From the NCBI GenBank assembly GCA_007136375.1, contig SLHB01000145.1, forward strand, positions 1-25,143: a DNA stretch of 25,143 nucleotides, written 5' to 3'. Positions 14,339 to 22,542 of this stretch are shown here, piece after piece (positions within the stretch are counted from its first letter, which is position 1; each line of letters begins with the position of its first letter). The position numbers and the translations under genes are program-made. The notes under the pieces were generated by a model. It was not told where the DNA came from. It saw only the letters and a list, made by a program, of their open reading frames with translations, and ran no database searches. This DNA comes from Candidatus Hydrogenedentota bacterium. Lineage in GTDB: Bacteria > Hydrogenedentota > Hydrogenedentia > Hydrogenedentales > SLHB01.

Positions 14339-15346
14339 CTACGCGTCCCCCCAACGGACGCGGGCCGCCTGCTGCTTGAGCCAATGGCATTGAGCGGAAA
14401 GCCGTTGCAGCCATTCGAAAGGACTATATCCGGCTATCCACTCATTAAGCTGGATGAACTGGTACGCCACCGTTGTGATGTGCTTGATTCCCACGGCGTA
14501 GTACAGGGCCGCTTCCTCGGCGTAGGCCAGCGTGCGGTACACCTGATAGTGCTTCAAGAGCGCCTGGGTCCGCGCTTCGAGACGGGGTGGCTCGATGGCC
14601 GTTCGGATGCACAGGTTGCTCATGGCGTACGCCAAGTCTTCCAGATAGCAGCCGTCGCCGGCGAATTCGAGGTCCACGATCGCGGCCAACGCATCGCCCT
14701 GGAAGATGAGGTTGCCGGCGTGCCAATCGCCGTGGATGAGCCCGGTCTCAAACTCCGCGCGCTTCTCCGGCTTGAGCGCGTTCGCCGCCTCGTGCAGAAA
14801 CAGCGCGATGTCGTTGCATAACGCGTCGCAGTCCGCGGGCTCGCCGTGGTTTCTGGCGGCTTCATAGAGCTTGCCAAAGGCCCATCGGGGCGCCTCGCTG
14901 AACCGCCATTTCGTGGCGTCGCGGGGCGGACAGGGGAAGTCCCGGCACACGGCGTGAAACCGGCCGAGGGCGTTGGCGCCGATCTCGAGGGTCTTCGGGG
15001 TGATCCGCATCGAGCCGCCGGAGATGAACTCCTGCAGCTCCAACGCCCAGGTGTCCTGCTTCACGATGCGGGTGCCCTCCCGGGTGGGCTGAATGCGCGC
15101 CACGGGCAGACCGTTCCCATGGAGGTGGTCCGAAAGGCGGTGTTGGAACCGAAGGGCGTCGAGTACGGCGGGATCCCGTTCGTAAGTCTTGGCCAGGAAC
15201 TTGCCCGCGTCCGTCTGGACCACAAGCTTCTGGTGGCGGCGTTGATGGACCGCGGCCAACGGCTCGGGCAAGGCCACTTCACCCAGGCCGTAGTAAGCGG
15301 TAATGATCTCCCGCAGACGCTCCAGCGCGACGGGCGATGTGCTCAC
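14339..15346 (-). CDS. APH-fold small-molecule kinase (phosphotransferase family)
   Basis: The 335-residue protein has the aminoglycoside-phosphotransferase / choline-kinase fold (PF01636). The catalytic loop is HGDWHAGN (205-212) with Asp207 and Asn212, and the metal-binding Asp225 is in IVDLEF. Lys53 in FLAKTY is the likely ATP-binding lysine. The family covers homoserine kinase II, choline kinase, methylthioribose kinase, CotS and antibiotic kinases, and the substrate cannot be assigned here. It starts with GTG whose last two bases begin the TGA of the upstream acylase (GTGA), so translation is coupled. That pairing suggests the kinase may act on a product released by the acylase, but this is an inference. 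Confidence 0.82.
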   Translation of the reverse strand: MSTSPVALERLREIITAYYGLGEVALPEPLAAVHQRRHQKLVVQTDAGKFLAKTYERDPAVLDALRFQHRLSDHLHGNGLPVARIQPTREGTRIVKQDTWALELQEFISGGSMRITPKTLEIGANALGRFHAVCRDFPCPPRDATKWRFSEAPRWAFGKLYEAARNHGEPADCDALCNDIALFLHEAANALKPEKRAEFETGLIHGDWHAGNLIFQGDALAAIVDLEFAGDGCYLEDLAYAMSNLCIRTAIEPPRLEARTQALLKHYQVYRTLAYAEEAALYYAVGIKHITTVAYQFIQLNEWIAGYSPFEWLQRLSAQCHWLKQQAARVRWGDA

Positions 15347-17535
15347 GGCAGCGCCAACGCCGTCTCGGACGCTATGCCCGCTTCCTCCAACGCCTCCAAC
15401 GTAAACGCCGTGGGCCGGAGCTCACCCACCGAAAACAACTCCCTGGCTTGATCGAAGTAGTGCGGAGAATCCGGATCGTTGCTTTGGCCCCAGGGTTGCG
15501 CCGTGTAGCTCTCAACGCCGTCTTCGTGAAACACCATCAACATGGGGCCTACGGCGCCGCCGGAGCCGGTGAAGCAGCCGGATCCCGGGGGATTCTCGTC
15601 GAACCAGGTTGTTAACAAGGTTACCGTGTCGTGGGGCGGCGCGCCGTAGCTCGCGCCGCTGGCCGGGGCCTCTTGGTCTCCACGGGCCAGCTTGAACGCA
15701 TCGCCCCACGGGGCGTCCATGCTTCCGTACCGATCCCGGGTGATGGCGAGGGCGTCGTCGAAGGCGTCGAGCAGGACGAGCATGTTGTTCTGAGACAATG
15801 GATCGCCCGCCATGATCGCCTCCACGTCCATGAACTGCCCCGCCCGTTCGCGCCAAATGCGGAAGGGCAAGGCGCCCACGCTGTCCGGCCGGTACGCGCC
15901 ATCCCACCCCAGCACGAGCTCCGCGCCCTCCATAAATTCTCCATCTTCCATGTGCTCGTCGCCGGTCCGGCGGATGGCCGTGTCCAAGGCGTCAAGCCAC
16001 GGCGGCGCGTGCAGGTCGAAGACGTCCGTGGCGAGCCGGAGCGCGTCGTCCACGGTCATGTTGGGCGTGCCGTGGAGAACCTCCCGGGCGCGGCGGCTCC
16101 GGGGGTTGTCCCGTTCCCCGATGGCGCCATAGATATACTCGGGATAATCTCCGGGCAGCAGGGACGAGTCCTCCATCATGTACTCTGGACTCGTGTTATT
16201 GTTCTGGAAATAGCCCTGGGCTGGATCGCGGAGCTGAACCAGGTCGTCCAAGGGATGGGCGCTCTCCCACATCGTTGCGGAGGTGTCCCCGGAGACCGGC
16301 GCGGTCCAGTCGTAACCCTCCGGCCGAACGGGAGTCAACCCTGTCCGCGCATAGGCGATCGTCCCATCTGTGCTGGCGGCCATGAAGTTGAGCGGCGCCA
16401 ATTGCAGCATCCCCACGGCGTCCAACAGCTCATCCACGTCTTCCGCGCGCGCCATGGCCAACGCCTGATCCATCTGTTGCACGGCGTCGAAGTAAAGACT
16501 CGCAACGGCCACGGGCGTCTCCACCGTTGGGTCCGTCAGAAGCGGCCCATGATGGGAACGCCACGCCGTCATCTCCATGGCGCCGAGGCCCGCCGCCTCA
16601 ATCGAAAAGGTCTCTTGCTCGTACGTCCGCGATTGGCCATCGAAGAGATACGCCGCGGCGTCATCGGGGTCCGGCGTCAATACATACACGTCGGCGGTTT
16701 CGGGACCGCCCACGGTCACGGCGAACCCCACATCCCGGTTATGACCGTAAGCCGGCAACGGCGCGCCCGGAACGAAGAAGCCGTTGAGGTGGAGCGTCTC
16801 TCCCCGCACCCGCGCCTCGTAGAAACGAGACAAGGGCTCCCAGGGCAGGTGCACGTCGGCCAAGAGAAGCGCGCCTCCATGGGCCGCGCGTTCCGGCGCC
16901 ACCGCCCACTGGTTCGAACCCACGGCGCCTGGCGGGGCTTCGCTTCGTGAAGACGCCGTAGCCATGGCGTCCACGTCGAGCAACGCCAGCTTCGGCATCA
17001 CGGAATGGTGGAAGACCAGCTCCATCGTGAGCAGCCGCGCCACGGCCAGCGGGTGCCACGGCTCCAACGGCAACGCCCATTCTTCCGCCGCGCCGGGGTG
17101 GGCTTCGGCGTAGGCCTCCACGCCCGCGATGAAAGCATCGGCGAGGCCGCGGACTTCCTCGGACGCGTCCGCGTCCCAGTACTGCTCGCTCACCTCCCCC
17201 ACGCGCCAGAGCCGCATGAGGAAGTCCTGCTCCACGGCCCCTGGCCCTTCCACTTCCGCCGTGCGTCCCAGAGTCATGCGGACATTCCGGTAGATGTCCT
17301 CCAACCGGTCCTCCGCCTGGGCGTATCCCAGCGCATAGAACGCCGCCTCGTCGGTGTTCGCGAAGACATGGGGCACGCCGTAGTTGTCCCGGTAGAGCGT
17401 CACGGAATCCTCGGGTATTCGCAGGGCCTCCTCGGACGGCGGTTCGTCCACGCGCTCCATGGGACGGACGTTGCAATGCGTAGTCGTGATTCCGCATACC
17501 AAAACGGCGGCTGTCCAAATCAGAGATCGCCTCAT
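15343..17535 (-). CDS. Penicillin acylase family Ntn-hydrolase (peptidase S45)
   Basis: The 730-residue precursor belongs to the family of penicillin G acylase and acyl-homoserine-lactone acylases (PvdQ, QuiP), which cut amide bonds of N-acylated compounds in the periplasm after self-cleavage. The nucleophile is Ser207 in AVGSNQWAV, which becomes the N-terminus of the beta chain. Other marks are the alpha chain region YRDNYGVPHVFA with YALGYAQAEDRL, and NNNTSP. ATG 17535 is preferred over the longer frame to 17679 because a signal peptide follows directly and GGAG lies 9 bases upstream. The signal ends in THC, a poor lipobox, so periplasmic export is likely and lipidation doubtful. A promoter and an inverted repeat lie upstream. 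Confidence 0.9.
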   Translation of the reverse strand: MRRSLIWTAAVLVCGITTTHCNVRPMERVDEPPSEEALRIPEDSVTLYRDNYGVPHVFANTDEAAFYALGYAQAEDRLEDIYRNVRMTLGRTAEVEGPGAVEQDFLMRLWRVGEVSEQYWDADASEEVRGLADAFIAGVEAYAEAHPGAAEEWALPLEPWHPLAVARLLTMELVFHHSVMPKLALLDVDAMATASSRSEAPPGAVGSNQWAVAPERAAHGGALLLADVHLPWEPLSRFYEARVRGETLHLNGFFVPGAPLPAYGHNRDVGFAVTVGGPETADVYVLTPDPDDAAAYLFDGQSRTYEQETFSIEAAGLGAMEMTAWRSHHGPLLTDPTVETPVAVASLYFDAVQQMDQALAMARAEDVDELLDAVGMLQLAPLNFMAASTDGTIAYARTGLTPVRPEGYDWTAPVSGDTSATMWESAHPLDDLVQLRDPAQGYFQNNNTSPEYMMEDSSLLPGDYPEYIYGAIGERDNPRSRRAREVLHGTPNMTVDDALRLATDVFDLHAPPWLDALDTAIRRTGDEHMEDGEFMEGAELVLGWDGAYRPDSVGALPFRIWRERAGQFMDVEAIMAGDPLSQNNMLVLLDAFDDALAITRDRYGSMDAPWGDAFKLARGDQEAPASGASYGAPPHDTVTLLTTWFDENPPGSGCFTGSGGAVGPMLMVFHEDGVESYTAQPWGQSNDPDSPHYFDQARELFSVGELRPTAFTLEALEEAGIASETALALP

Positions 17536-17612
17536 CGCCCCATTCTCCGCGGCGGAAGCCCTTCCAGACCCGCCGACAATCGCACCCAGTTTAACGCTTT
17601 CTCTAGCGTGTG

Positions 17613-17642
17613 GTTGTAGCATAGGCTTCGGGATACGGACAA
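17613..17642 (-). promoter_or_regulatory. Promoter candidate for the acylase-kinase unit
   Basis: On the minus strand TTGTCC (17642-17637) and TACAAC (17618-17613) are 18 bases apart. The -10 is preceded by TGC, so it is of the extended type. Transcription would start near 17606, with a leader of about 70 bases to the acylase ATG. Each hexamer matches only 4/6. Confidence 0.35.
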
Positions 17643-17654
17643 CTCCCTCCCGAA
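17627..17654. promoter_or_regulatory. Inverted repeat over the acylase -35 region (possible operator)
   Basis: TTCGGGA (17627-17633) and TCCCGAA (17648-17654) form a perfect 7-bp inverted repeat with a 14-base spacer. It spans the proposed minus-strand -35 element, a position typical of repressor sites. No regulator gene is nearby. Confidence 0.35.
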
Positions 17655-17834
17655 TCGCCGGATAAGCTTGACCGGACATCGTGGTCCAGTCTCATGCTCG
17701 CGCCGGGGAAGAAACAGTGCCCTTCACTCAATGGGTGAACGGGTACGGCCGGCATCTGTTCGGCATGCGAGGCGTGCCGCTCCGCCAGTGGCGTTGTTGT
17801 CCGGCGATTAAGGTCCCTCCGAAACGCGCCTCTA

Positions 17835-17843
17835 TGCTACCAT
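17835..17843 (+). promoter_or_regulatory. Weak extended -10 promoter for the DUF1080 gene
   Basis: TGCTACCAT carries the extended -10 TG and the hexamer TACCAT (4/6). No -35 is apparent. The distance to the ATG at 17915 gives a leader of about 65 bases. Confidence 0.3.
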
Positions 17844-17914
17844 GACGCGTGTCGGCGGGCGCGTCCCAATGGGCCGTCCCGCGTAGGGTTCGTACAACAG
17901 AAGGAGGGACCATC

Positions 17915-18580
17915 ATGCGGACATTGTTGGGCGGCGCCATGGCGATCGCCTTGCTCCTCGCCCCGGGCGCCGGAGCGGACACGGATTGGGACGCCGTCAT
18001 GGAGGAATGGGAGCCCGATGAAGACGGGTTCATCCACCTCTTCAACGGCGAAGACCTGGAAGGTTGGCATATCCAGGGGAGTTCCGAAGGATTTTCGGTG
18101 GAAGACGGCGTGATTCGCAGCGTAGGCGGCCTGGGCGGCGACTGGATGTACTGGGACGTGGCCGAGTTCAGCGACTTCGAACTCGTTGTCGAGTGGCGGG
18201 TGTCCGAAGACGGCAACAGCGGCGTCTTCATCCGCGTGCCGCCGGAAGGCCAGCCCTGGGTAACCGGGTACGAAGTCCAGATCGTCTGCGAAACCCACCA
18301 TCGTGAGGATCATCATTGCACCGGCTCCCTGTACGATTACGTCGCCGTGGATCCCCGTCCGGACGAGACCCCGGAGGTATGGCGGGAGTTCGTGATCCGA
18401 GCCGAGGGCGATCACATCCAAGTGTTCTGGGAAGGCGAGCAGATCATTGACTATGACCAGAGCACCCAGGAGAGGACCCAGGACAAGCCCTTGAGCGGGT
18501 TCATCGGCGTGCAGGACTCCCACGCCGCCGAAGGCACATGGGTTGAGTTCCGCACGATCAAGGCGCGGCCCCTCAGCTAG
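17915..18580 (+). CDS. Secreted DUF1080 (3-keto-disaccharide hydrolase-like) protein
   Basis: The 221-residue protein has a clear signal peptide (MRTLLGGAMAIALLLAPGAGA, cut before DTDW) and a DUF1080 / PF06439 jelly-roll domain over the rest. Typical marks are FNGEDLEGWHI, the central SGVFIRVP, EVQIVCETHH and the C-terminal GFIGVQDSHAAEGTWVEFRTIK. The domain occurs in glycan-related exported proteins of Planctomycetes, Bacteroidetes and allied groups, and some members cleave 3-keto sugars. The exact substrate here is unknown. AAGGAGGGA (17901-17909) precedes ATG by 5 bases, which decides the start over the longer open frame from 17849. A perfect intrinsic terminator follows 25 bases after the stop, so it is monocistronic. 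Confidence 0.88.
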   Translation: MRTLLGGAMAIALLLAPGAGADTDWDAVMEEWEPDEDGFIHLFNGEDLEGWHIQGSSEGFSVEDGVIRSVGGLGGDWMYWDVAEFSDFELVVEWRVSEDGNSGVFIRVPPEGQPWVTGYEVQIVCETHHREDHHCTGSLYDYVAVDPRPDETPEVWREFVIRAEGDHIQVFWEGEQIIDYDQSTQERTQDKPLSGFIGVQDSHAAEGTWVEFRTIKARPLS

Positions 18581-18604
18581 TTGGACCGGAGCGCATCGTC
18601 ATCG

Positions 18605-18640
18605 CGGGGCGGGCTCGGCGGCCCGCCCCGTGTTTCTTTT
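18605..18640 (+). terminator. Intrinsic terminator after the DUF1080 gene
   Basis: CGGGGCGGGC (18605-18614) pairs with GCCCGCCCCG (18621-18630) across a 6-base loop. The T-rich run TGTTTCTTTT (18631-18640) follows directly. It is the only classical rho-independent terminator in the window. Confidence 0.85.
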
Positions 18641-18658
18641 CCAGCGGGACCGTCCGTT

Positions 18659-18676
18659 GGGAGTGCGCATACTCCC
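18659..18676. promoter_or_regulatory. Inverted repeat upstream of hflX
   Basis: GGGAGT-gcgcat-ACTCCC is a perfect 6-bp inverted repeat about 50 bases before hflX. It overlaps CATACT (18668-18673), the best -10-like hexamer there, so it could be an operator or a small hairpin. No matching -35 was found. Confidence 0.25.
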
Positions 18677-18726
18677 GGGATGGGCTGGAGACAGCCAGCA
18701 CGGCGCCGCGCGCCAGAGGTCCCAAT

Positions 18727-20010
18727 ATGCCCCAATCGAAAACCCACGACATCGAACAGCCGCCCCAGGCGGAAAAAGCCATCGCGGTGCGGCTTGTGCT
18801 GCCGGGAGACGCGCCCGGCGACCTCGACGAATCGCTGGAGGAGATCCGGCAGCTCGCCTGGACGGCGGGCGTGGAGACGGTCGGCGCCGTGGAGCAACGC
18901 CGCCAGAAACCCTGCCCCGCCACCCTCATCGGCCGGGGCAAGGCGGAAGAGCTGCGCGCCATGGCCGAGGAAACGGGCGCCGATCTGATTCTGGTGGATT
19001 CGGAGCTGACCCCGGCGCAGAACACCAAGCTTGAAGAGCACACCGGCGCCAAGGTCCTGGACCGCACTCAGCTCATCCTCAATATCTTCGCTCAGCGCGC
19101 CCGCACCAACGAAGGCAAGCTCCAGGTCGAGCTCGCCCAGCTCCAGTATCTCCTCCCCCGCCTTACTGGCCATGGCGTGGAGATGAGCCGGCTTGGCGGC
19201 AACGTAGGCATGCGCGGCGGTCCGGGCGAGCAGAAGCTTGAGCTGGACCGGCGCGCCATCCGGCGGCGCATCGACAGCCTCCGCGCGGGCTTGGAGCGCG
19301 TACGCAAGACCCGGCGGGTTCAACGAAAACAGCGCACCGAAAGCACGGTGGCCACGGCGGCGCTCGTAGGCTACACCAACGCGGGCAAGTCCTCGCTCCT
19401 GCGGGCCGTGGCGAAGACCGACGCCTTCGTCGAAGACAAGCTCTTCGCGACGCTGGACCCATGCAGCCGCCGCTGCCCCCTGCCAAGCCAACGCGACATC
19501 GTCCTGACCGACACGGTGGGCTTCATCCGGAAGCTGCCTCACCAGCTTGTCGCGGCCTTCCGCGCCACATTGGAGGAAGTCTTGGAGGCGAACCTCCTGC
19601 TCATCGTCGCCGACGGCGCCCACCCGTCCGTCGAACGGCACATCGAAGCGGTCTACGACGTGCTCGAAGAGATCGGCGCAGCGGACAATCCGTCCCTAAC
19701 CGTGTTCAACAAGGCCGACATCGCCGAGCCCGCGCGGATAAGCCAACTCCTCAACACCCACCCCGGCGCGCTGGCCGTGTCCGCGCACACGGGCCACGGC
19801 TTGGACACGTTGCTCGACGCCATCGACAGCGCCATACAACCGGGCTGGACCCGGGTAACCCTGCGGATCCCCCAGCACGCGGCGGGAACCGTCTCCCGCG
19901 TCTACGAGGCCGGCCGCGTCCTGCAGGAAACCTACGAGGACAACACCATTGTCCTAGACGCGGAGATTGACGACGCCCTTGCGGGACAACTGCGCGAGTA
20001 CATAATGTGA
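18727..20010 (+). CDS. hflX: GTPase HflX
   Basis: HflX is a ribosome-associated GTPase that binds the 50S subunit and splits stalled ribosomes under stress. The 427-residue protein has the N-terminal HflX domain (about 20-130), the Gly-rich linker GGNVGMRGGPGEQKLELDRR (157-176), and a G domain with G1 GYTNAGKSS (215-223), G3 DTVG (262-265) and G4 NKAD (328-331). Switch I reads ATLDPCSRR, where ATLDPTTRR is usual, and SRLGG is followed by a slightly changed glycine loop. ATG 18727 is preceded by AGAGGT. It has its own upstream region after a strong terminator. Its stop overlaps the Nudix start as GTGA. Confidence 0.95.
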   Translation: MPQSKTHDIEQPPQAEKAIAVRLVLPGDAPGDLDESLEEIRQLAWTAGVETVGAVEQRRQKPCPATLIGRGKAEELRAMAEETGADLILVDSELTPAQNTKLEEHTGAKVLDRTQLILNIFAQRARTNEGKLQVELAQLQYLLPRLTGHGVEMSRLGGNVGMRGGPGEQKLELDRRAIRRRIDSLRAGLERVRKTRRVQRKQRTESTVATAALVGYTNAGKSSLLRAVAKTDAFVEDKLFATLDPCSRRCPLPSQRDIVLTDTVGFIRKLPHQLVAAFRATLEEVLEANLLLIVADGAHPSVERHIEAVYDVLEEIGAADNPSLTVFNKADIAEPARISQLLNTHPGALAVSAHTGHGLDTLLDAIDSAIQPGWTRVTLRIPQHAAGTVSRVYEAGRVLQETYEDNTIVLDAEIDDALAGQLREYIM

Positions 20011-20489
20011 CGGGTCCGGTCTCCCCATCTCGCACCGAGCCCCCGCTCCTGCCCCGGGTCCGGGCGGCCGCGATCATTCAAACCGAGACCGGGGTCTTGT
20101 TCGTGGAACACGAGAAGGACGGCGGGACCTACTGGCTGTTGCCGGGCGGCGGGGTGGACTTTGGGGAAAGCCTCGCCGAGGCGCTGGAACGCGAGGTGCT
20201 CGAAGAGACGGGCGTGATCGTGGAAACCGGCGACCTTGTGTTTGCGAACGACAGCATTCCGCCAGACAAACACCGCCATCAGATCAATCTCGTGTTCGAG
20301 GCGGAGTACAAGGGGCGCCAGCCCGGCCATTCTCCAACCGATCCCCGGGTGCGGCGATCCCGCTTCCTCTCCTTTTCGGCCATCGAAACGCTTGCCCTGT
20401 ATCCAGACATCCGCGGCCCGCTCCTCGCCCATCTCCGGGGCGAGGCCGGTCCCCGGCCAGTCTATCTGGGCCCCCTCTGGAAGCCGTAA
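20007..20489 (+). CDS. Nudix hydrolase
   Basis: The 160-residue protein has a complete Nudix box at 48-70 (GX5EX7REVLEETGV) with the metal-binding Glu residues 63, 66 and 67. Nudix enzymes hydrolyse nucleoside diphosphates linked to another group. The substrate is not evident, and the C-terminal PVYLGPLW resembles an ending seen in a subset of small Nudix proteins. The GTG start overlaps the hflX stop (GTGA at 20007-20010), so translation is coupled, and hflX with this gene forms one unit. Only 12 bases separate its stop from the convergent amidase gene, leaving no room for a hairpin between them. Confidence 0.9.
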   Translation: MTGPVSPSRTEPPLLPRVRAAAIIQTETGVLFVEHEKDGGTYWLLPGGGVDFGESLAEALEREVLEETGVIVETGDLVFANDSIPPDKHRHQINLVFEAEYKGRQPGHSPTDPRVRRSRFLSFSAIETLALYPDIRGPLLAHLRGEAGPRPVYLGPLWKP

Positions 20490-20501
20490 CAACTATCCCG
20501 T

Positions 20502-22241
20502 TCATCCGCCGTAGAAGTCTCGGAGCGCGTCCACGTATGCCTCGGCGAAACGTTGACGCCACGACGGGTCCCCTAGCCGCTCACAGTCGGTGGGGTTCAG
20601 CAGGTTCGCGCACTCTATCAGCACCTTCGTGGGCACCTCGGTGTTACGCAAAACGCCGGGCACATAGACGCGGCCGCCGTCCTGCCGGATCTGATTGCGG
20701 ATGGGGTCGCCCATGTCGAAGCGCTTCACCTGATGGCGGCCCAAGGCTTCCAGGATGGCGTTAGCGAAGTTGCGGGAAAGGGCTTCATCACGCCGGCGCT
20801 CCCCCGGCGTCGACGCGGCGTAGTTGCGCTCGCGCACCTCCTCGAACTGATTGTAGGGCGCTCCGGACAGATCCTCGCGGTCCCTGCGCAGGTGGGCGCC
20901 AGGAATGTACACCATGGCGCCGCGGAGGCTCTGGTTGAACAGTGCGTCCGTGTGGATGCTCGTGAACACCACCTTCATGGGGTCCACGCCTTGGGCGAGC
21001 TCTTGCCGGTAGATGCTGTTCGCCAAGGCCCAGCGGAGATTAACGGAAACGCGGGCGTCATGGTTGCTATAGACCGGCGTCGTGAGGAGCACTTCATCGG
21101 TCCGATGCTCGAAGCGGCGCCGGTTCGTCGGTTCCAGGGATTGAGAAGGGCTGTACACCGTGAGGTGAACCCGGGCGGCGGTCTGCGCCAACAGGATGTT
21201 GCGAATGCGGACGGCGATGTCATAGTTGATCTGGTCCTCGTAGAGGGCGAACTCCCGATTCACCGCGCCGTGATCGCGGCCGCCGTGACCGGGGTCAAGG
21301 ATGACCACAACCCCCTCTAGATCGTCCGTCTGCACCTGTCCTTGGAGGGTCCGGGCTTCGCGTAGGCTTTCCTCGAAGCGCTCGCGTTCCGGCGTGCCTG
21401 GGGGTTGGAACCGGCTCGACAGCATATCCCGGGGAATGCGGATGCGCTGGCCCGGCTGCATGCCCGTCACATCGCCGATGCCGCTCGCCTGAATGACCCG
21501 CTCGCAAGCCTGCAGGATATCTTCGTTCTCACGGTAGTCCGTAAAGCGGACCACCACGGCCGTGTACAAGGCCTCGCCCGATTTCAGCCGGTAGATGGCG
21601 TAGCCGTCTTCGTAGGTCAATTCGCTCTGCGCTATCTGGGTCTCCAGCCAATCCAGGGGCTGCACCTGATCCGCCACGGCTGGGGCCGCCGCGGATTCAG
21701 GAATGCGCTCCGGCGTGGGCGCGCGCATGACATCCAGCAACAACTCCTGGGGCACAAGAATGGACTGCCCTACCCGCAACTCGGCGCTGGAGAGGTTGTT
21801 CGCCTCGCGGATCGCCTGGGCGTTCCAACCGTCCCCCGTCAACCACTCACTGAGGGCGCGGAGCGTCTCCCGCCGATCCACCACGGTGTGACGCCAGCCT
21901 TCCTCCGTGACATAGTCGTCCTCGAAGACGCCAAGCAGCGCCGCCCGGCGCCCTTCCGGCGTCAGTTGATAGAAGGGAATCGCGGCGCGGCGGACGTTTC
22001 GGTAGCGCTCACGCACTTCAGGGAGCGCAACATAGCGTTCTAGCAACTCGTTGGCTTCCTGACGGGACCCGGGGGCGAACTCGAAGAACAGGCCCCGCCC
22101 TTCCCGCAGGTGCACCCTGGAGCCGTCCTCCAAGGACCCACGGATGAGAGAACTCCGGGCTTCGCAGCCGGTGAGCGTCGCACAGAAAGCGATGAGACAA
22201 GCATGTAATAAAAGAAATGGAAGAACGCGCCGAACCGTCAA
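20502..22241 (-). CDS. LysM-like N-acetylmuramoyl-L-alanine amidase lipoprotein
   Basis: The 579-residue protein starts with a lipoprotein signal whose lipobox is LTGC (Cys26). Two LysM-like segments lie at about 115-170 and 214-271, and a zinc amidase_3 domain fills about 310-579. Zinc and catalytic residues are His319 in LDPGHGG, Glu335, His430 in SIHTDA, and Glu543 in KVLIECANLLNP. Such AmiC-like enzymes cut the bond between MurNAc and the peptide stem in peptidoglycan. Loops at 360-400 and 440-490 make the catalytic domain longer than usual. The start is TTG, supported by GAGGAG 9 bases upstream and by the signal peptide that follows. A promoter with TTGAAA and TATCCT lies 94-122 bases upstream. 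Confidence 0.9.
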   Translation of the reverse strand: MTVRRVLPFLLLHACLIAFCATLTGCEARSSLIRGSLEDGSRVHLREGRGLFFEFAPGSRQEANELLERYVALPEVRERYRNVRRAAIPFYQLTPEGRRAALLGVFEDDYVTEEGWRHTVVDRRETLRALSEWLTGDGWNAQAIREANNLSSAELRVGQSILVPQELLLDVMRAPTPERIPESAAAPAVADQVQPLDWLETQIAQSELTYEDGYAIYRLKSGEALYTAVVVRFTDYRENEDILQACERVIQASGIGDVTGMQPGQRIRIPRDMLSSRFQPPGTPERERFEESLREARTLQGQVQTDDLEGVVVILDPGHGGRDHGAVNREFALYEDQINYDIAVRIRNILLAQTAARVHLTVYSPSQSLEPTNRRRFEHRTDEVLLTTPVYSNHDARVSVNLRWALANSIYRQELAQGVDPMKVVFTSIHTDALFNQSLRGAMVYIPGAHLRRDREDLSGAPYNQFEEVRERNYAASTPGERRRDEALSRNFANAILEALGRHQVKRFDMGDPIRNQIRQDGGRVYVPGVLRNTEVPTKVLIECANLLNPTDCERLGDPSWRQRFAEAYVDALRDFYGG

Positions 22242-22334
22242 GGGGCTATGCTCCTCGTTCGCTAAACTTGCGTGTATTACCGGGCCGGCGTCCAGAACCA
22301 GGCAACCCGCGGGCGTTAAGGAGCCGGCATGGGC

Positions 22335-22363
22335 AGGATAATCGTTTTTGCCGGAAATTTCAA
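22335..22363 (-). promoter_or_regulatory. Promoter for the amidase lipoprotein gene
   Basis: On the minus strand TTGAAA (22363-22358, 5/6) and TATCCT (22340-22335, 4/6) are exactly 17 bases apart, with an A-rich spacer. Transcription would start near 22328 and give a leader of about 87 bases before the TTG start. Confidence 0.5.
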
Positions 22364-22506
22364 GATATGGACGAGTAGCGGAAGAAATTCTCTATGAGAG
22401 CCCACATGTTGTGGTTTTGGGGGGACAAAGCGCGCCCTCGGGATCCGTTCTTGTGGCCTGGACGCCCCCTTTGAACCGAGGCCGCGACAACGCGGGCCAC
22501 AGCAGA

Positions 22507-22542
22507 GAACGCTTGCGCATTCTCAGTAATCACCAAGCGTTC
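22507..22542 (-). terminator. Hairpin after the PqaA-type gene
   Basis: GAACGCTTG (22507-22515) and CAAGCGTTC (22534-22542) are perfect 9-bp inverted repeats with an 18-base spacer, 29 bases beyond the gene's stop. On the minus strand the hairpin is followed by TCTCTGCTG, so a terminator is plausible. The long loop would also suit a protein-binding site. Confidence 0.4.

Larger units (their letters stand above)
17536..17914. other. Divergent intergenic region with several inverted repeats
   Basis: These 379 bases separate the acylase (-) from the DUF1080 gene (+) and hold no supported gene. They contain a minus-strand promoter candidate (17613-17642), an inverted repeat TTCGGGA-N14-TCCCGAA (17627-17654), a hairpin CCCTTCACTC/GGGTGAA (17720-17739, extendable to 17743), a hairpin CGGCATGC-GAG-GCGTGCCG (17761-17779), and a plus-strand extended -10 candidate TGCTACCAT (17835-17843). 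Confidence 0.6.

Noticed and set aside
16902..16925. GGTTCGAACCC, which resembles the T-arm of a tRNA.
   Set aside because: It lies in the acylase coding region at the nucleophile motif GSNQW, and no acceptor stem, anticodon arm or D-arm can be placed around it.
17536..17679. An N-terminal extension of the acylase to an upstream start.
   Set aside because: It would bury the signal peptide behind 48 polar residues. ATG 17535 has an SD and directly precedes the signal.
22329..22397. A 22-codon plus-strand ORF with SD AAGGAG whose start faintly recalls the N-terminus of triosephosphate isomerase (AGNFK versus AGNWK).
   Set aside because: It is very short, has no promoter, and overlaps a better supported minus-strand promoter for the amidase. 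The similarity covers only about five residues.
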